Shown: positions 61,375 to 64,000 of the stretch, piece after piece
Layout of the letters: each line of letters begins with the position of its first letter
Numbering within the stretch: the first letter of the stretch is position 1
Assembly: GCF_030718205.1 (NCBI RefSeq)
Contig: NZ_JAUZQF010000003.1
Location: 1-64,000, forward strand
Length of the DNA: 64,000 bases
Reading direction: 5' to 3'
Source of the DNA: Nonomuraea turcica
GTDB lineage: Bacteria > Actinomycetota > Actinomycetes > Streptosporangiales > Streptosporangiaceae
Notes under the pieces: model-generated
Databases searched by the model: none
What the model was told of the DNA's origin: nothing
What the model saw: only the letters and a program-made list of their open reading frames with translations
Program-made: the position numbers and the translations under genes

Positions 61375-62642
61375 GAGCGGCCGGCCAGCCAGCGGTCCAC
61401 GCCCTCGGCCGCCTCCTTGGGCGACTTGCCCACGTACAGGCCCTGGACCTCGGTGTTCCACGCGGCGTTGAAACCCTTGGGCAGGGTCGCGTCTCCGTAG
61501 CCCTCGCCCTGCGGGACCCCGGACGGCGCGCCGTCGAGGATCTCCTGCACCTGCTTCTCCAGCGGCGTGAACTCGCGCTCGACGCCGGTGCGGAAGTTGC
61601 CGTCCTGCTTGAGCTGGCTCTTGACCGCGGCCGGGTCGGTGACCAGCCACTGGACCAGCTTGAGCGCCGCGTCCTTGTTCGGGGTGGACTTCAGGATCAT
61701 GTACGGGGCCGCGAGCGTGGCGCCCTGCGGACCGGGGTAGGTCTGCCCCTTGTCGACCGGGGCGGCGAAGACGCCCACCTCGAAGTCCTTCTTGGCCTTG
61801 GCCTCGGCGGCGGTGAACCAGCTCCCCATGACGTACATGGCCGACTTGCCGGACAGGAACGCGGTCTCGGCGTCGGCGTACTTCATGCCGAGCGCGTTCT
61901 TGTCGACGTACCCCTTGTCGATCCAGGTGCGGTAGCGCTCCAGATAGGGCAGCAGCGTCTCGCCGGCCTTGAGCTTGCCGGCCTTGACGTCCTGCTGCCA
62001 GGCGGGATGCGTCTGCCCACGCGAGGGGTTGGAGAGCTGGAGCAGCTGCAACCCCGTGAGGAAGTCGCCCCCGGTCTGCAGCGGCAGGAAACCGGCGTCC
62101 TTGAGCTTGCCCATGGCCGCGTCCAGCTCGTCGAACGTCGTCGGCGGCTTGGCGATCCCGGCCTTCTCGAAGGCCGTCTTGTTGTAGAAGACCAGCGACT
62201 GCGCCTGCACGCCGACGCCCACTGTGTAGATCTTGCCGCCCAGCTTGGCCTGCTCGGCGAGCGGCGTGTCCTTGGCCCACGGCTGATCGGTCAGCTCGAG
62301 CATCTGCTTGGCCAGCGTCTCGTCCGCCATCAGTGTCTCGACGACGTCAGGGGCGTTGCCCGCGGCGAGCTGCTGCGGCAGCGTGTCGGCCACGCCCTTG
62401 CCGGTCGGGGCCTCGATCTTGACGTCGATGCCCGGGTTGGCCTGCTCGAACGGCTTGACGAGGCCGTCCCAGTAGGCCTGGGTGAGGTTGGGGCTGATGT
62501 TGACCAGCATCCTGACCGTGACCTGGCCGCCCTTGCTCTGCTGGGCTTGGGAGTCGCCGGCGAATCCGCCTCCGCCGCACGCGGTGAGCAGGAAGAGACA
62601 GCCGATCGCGGGCAGGGCGAGTGATGGGCGGGGGGAACGCAT
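61371..62642 (-). CDS. carbohydrate ABC transporter substrate-binding lipoprotein
   Basis: A 423-residue extracellular binding protein of the oligosaccharide (CUT1) class, with lipobox LLTACGGG and typical FEQANPGIDVKIE, PDVVETLMADE, VFYNKTAFEKAGI and SAMYVMGSW segments. It is the first gene of the glycan operon and opposite the chimeric GntR regulator. Ligand is unknown; the downstream GH106-like enzyme suggests rhamnose-containing oligosaccharides. Confidence 0.9.
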   Translation of the reverse strand: MRSPRPSLALPAIGCLFLLTACGGGGFAGDSQAQQSKGGQVTVRMLVNISPNLTQAYWDGLVKPFEQANPGIDVKIEAPTGKGVADTLPQQLAAGNAPDVVETLMADETLAKQMLELTDQPWAKDTPLAEQAKLGGKIYTVGVGVQAQSLVFYNKTAFEKAGIAKPPTTFDELDAAMGKLKDAGFLPLQTGGDFLTGLQLLQLSNPSRGQTHPAWQQDVKAGKLKAGETLLPYLERYRTWIDKGYVDKNALGMKYADAETAFLSGKSAMYVMGSWFTAAEAKAKKDFEVGVFAAPVDKGQTYPGPQGATLAAPYMILKSTPNKDAALKLVQWLVTDPAAVKSQLKQDGNFRTGVEREFTPLEKQVQEILDGAPSGVPQGEGYGDATLPKGFNAAWNTEVQGLYVGKSPKEAAEGVDRWLAGRS

Positions 62643-62803
62643 CGCACCTCCAAGGGGGCGAGATCTGCGACGCCTTTTAATGGGTCGTTACTCGATTAGC
62701 GATTATTTAATACGTTGGTAACCTGGGTCGGTCAAGGGGTTTTACGCCGTGACAAATCCATTTCCGGCCGGTGACTGAGTCATAAATACGTTAAGGTGGG
62801 CCT
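62643..62803. promoter_or_regulatory. divergent control region of the glycan operon
   Basis: An A/T-rich gap between the binding-protein gene and the chimeric regulator. TTAATACGTT (near 62708) and AAATACGTTA (near 62783) are direct repeats of an ATACGTT core, candidate half-sites of the regulator. The second overlaps a -10-like TAAATAC region 20 bases before the regulator GTG, which would allow self-repression. Confidence 0.5.
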
Positions 62804-63895
62804 GTGGCAGGACTCGGACGCGAGGACGACAAGCGGCTGGTGCTGAGCGCGGAGGAGCTGTCCGCGCTGCGGGCGCAGGCGAAGGAGCCGGGCGGTGGGC
62901 TGGCGCTGCGCAGCCGCATCGTGCTGGCGTGCGCCGACGGGCTGCCGCCCAAGGAGATCGCGACGCGGCTGGCGGTGAGCCCGGCGACGGTCGCCAAGTG
63001 GCGGGCCAGGTTCGTGGAGCGAGGTCTGGACGGGCTGTCGGACGCGCCGCGGCCCGGGCGGCCTCGGAGCCCCGAGCGTGAGGAGGCCGAGCGGGTGATC
63101 GCGGCCGCGGCCGGCGGCGCCGCCGTGCCGTCCACCCGTACCATGGCCAGGCAGCTCGGGCTGTCGCAGTCCACGGTCGCGCGCATCTGGCAGGAGCAGC
63201 AGATCGCCCCGCCCGCCGACCGGCTGCTGCCGAGGGAGCTGCTGTCCGACCGGGTCTACGCGCTGCTGCGCGGCTGGATCGTGTCGGGGGAGCTGCTGCC
63301 GGGGCAGCGGCTCGTGGAGGCCGAGATCGCGCGGCGGGTCGGCACCAGCCAGGCCCCTGCCCGGGAGGCCATCAAGCGGCTGGCGCACGAAGGGCTGGTC
63401 ATCTCCTATCCCAACCGGGGGAGCTACGTCGCGGAGATCTCCGACGAACAGGCCCGGGAGGTGCGCGAGATCCGGGTCCTGCTGGAGGAGTACGCCGCTC
63501 GGGGCGCGGCCGTGCGCATCCGGAGCGAGACGTTGCGGCAGTTGTCGGCTGACGTCCTCGCCATGCGGAAGGCGGCGAAGGACGGTGACATCGGGGCGTT
63601 CAGGGACGCGGACCTGGCGTTCCATCGGCGGGTGTGCGCCGCGTGCGGCAACTCCTTCCTGCTGAGGGTGTGGCGGACGATCGAGTCGAATCTGTGGAGC
63701 CTGCACGTGGTGGGCAACCCGCTGTACGACGGGGACTGGACGGCGATGGCCGGGCACCACGACGACCTGGTCGCCGCGCTGGCGTCGGGTGACCCGGACG
63801 AGGCGGCCCGCCTGTTCGCCGCCCACGCCCGCGGCGAGGCCTCCCGCACCCGCCCCCGCACCCGCGCCGACGCGACGAGCCTGCGCCACAGCTAG
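62804..63895 (+). CDS. chimeric regulator: IS630-transposase-like HTHs fused to GntR/FCD
   Basis: A 363-residue protein. Residues about 13-134 match the N-terminal DNA-binding region of IS630 transposases: SRIVLACADGLPPKEIATRL, VAKWRARFVERGLDGLSDAP, RPGRPR, then TRTMARQLGLSQSTVARIW. No DDE nuclease follows. Residues about 145-210 are a GntR winged HTH (LLPGQRLVEAEIARRVGTSQ) and 215-350 an FCD domain with metal-type His residues (AFHRRV, HHDDLVAAL, AAHARGEA). GTG 62804 follows AAGGTGGG. Divergent from the glycan operon, which it probably controls. Confidence 0.85.
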   Translation: MAGLGREDDKRLVLSAEELSALRAQAKEPGGGLALRSRIVLACADGLPPKEIATRLAVSPATVAKWRARFVERGLDGLSDAPRPGRPRSPEREEAERVIAAAAGGAAVPSTRTMARQLGLSQSTVARIWQEQQIAPPADRLLPRELLSDRVYALLRGWIVSGELLPGQRLVEAEIARRVGTSQAPAREAIKRLAHEGLVISYPNRGSYVAEISDEQAREVREIRVLLEEYAARGAAVRIRSETLRQLSADVLAMRKAAKDGDIGAFRDADLAFHRRVCAACGNSFLLRVWRTIESNLWSLHVVGNPLYDGDWTAMAGHHDDLVAALASGDPDEAARLFAAHARGEASRTRPRTRADATSLRHS

Positions 63896-63906
63896 CATGT
63901 GTCGTC

Positions 63907-64000
63907 ATGGCGCGGGCTTGGATGTTGCCGATGCTGCTCGTCGTGGGCGGCGCGCTCGTGGCGGCCGGGCAGATCGCCGCGGGCTCCCCGGGCGTCGCCG
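63907..64000 (+). CDS. start of a secreted or membrane protein (cut by window end)
   Basis: The frame from ATG 63907 reads MARAWMLPMLLVVGGALV, a basic residue followed by a hydrophobic helix, typical of a signal peptide or membrane segment. The rest lies outside the window. A ribosome-binding site is not evident. Confidence 0.4.
   Translation, partial: MARAWMLPMLLVVGGALVAAGQIAAGSPGVA

Noticed and set aside
1..64000. CRISPR arrays, rRNA genes, integrases or plasmid/phage origins
   Set aside because: No regularly spaced repeats, rRNA signatures, tyrosine or serine recombinase genes or replication genes were seen; the only RNA gene found is tRNA-Sec.

Overview
The window is about 70% G+C, with tightly packed, often overlapping genes, frequent GTG starts and strong third-position G/C. 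It looks like the chromosome of a filamentous actinomycete; a Streptosporangiaceae/Nonomuraea-like host is my inference. The gene mix (gas vesicles, selenocysteine formate dehydrogenase, ergothioneine, secreted glycan-degrading enzymes, many small regulators) looks like an accessory chromosome arm.

Layout. 0.7-3.2 kb: a cellulose-type AA10 lytic polysaccharide monooxygenase gene, frameshifted and interrupted by an IS200/IS605-type element with divergent tnpA and tnpB. 3.3-6.1 kb: a leftward, translationally coupled gas-vesicle operon (gvpA-F-G-J-L-S-K). 6.2-6.5 kb: a second copy of the AA10 promoter and leader with no AA10 gene behind it. 6.6-12.2 kb: a C45-type acyltransferase/hydrolase, then a probable glutarate module (aldehyde dehydrogenase, class III CoA-transferase, glutaryl-CoA dehydrogenase, GntR/FCD regulator). 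12.2-19.6 kb: a hypothetical protein, a PBP-like protein whose three catalytic motifs are all replaced, an RpiR regulator divergent from an MFS/GAF/amidohydrolase operon, a membrane-anchored hydrolase and a conserved hypothetical.

19.7-29.2 kb: a near-complete selenocysteine island: tRNA-Sec, selA, selB, a short luciferase-like protein, and a Tat-exported formate dehydrogenase with in-frame UGA (Sec192) followed by a SECIS-like hairpin, fdhE, an iron-sulfur subunit and an NrfD-type membrane subunit. selD is not in the window. 29.2-33.1 kb: a cassette of two IPT/TIG-repeat proteins and a YVTN beta-propeller, bracketed by two versions of the last 35 bases of the membrane-subunit gene. 33.1-38.1 kb: an orphan ABC binding lipoprotein, a PIN/antitoxin pair, an HxlR/qorB redox pair followed by a relic of the same antitoxin gene, and an acyltransferase-toroid fusion.

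38.2-44.7 kb: an ECF sigma factor and ZAS-type anti-sigma factor running into a complete ergothioneine operon egtABCDE. 45-49.4 kb: two tandem STAND ATPases, one with and one without a LuxR HTH. 49.4-52.1 kb: an AAA/nuclease-like protein and two small membrane proteins. 52.1-63.9 kb: a leftward glycan-utilisation operon (ABC transporter, toroid protein, RraA-like protein, secreted beta-helix protein, secreted GH106-like protein), divergent from a regulator that fuses an IS630-transposase-like DNA-binding region to a GntR/FCD regulator. The window ends in the first codons of another gene.

The least explained items are the TIG/propeller cassette and its fdh-derived borders, the motif-dead PBP, the transposase-GntR chimera, the orphan duplicate AA10 promoter, and in-frame 27-33 bp minisatellites in several otherwise conserved proteins.
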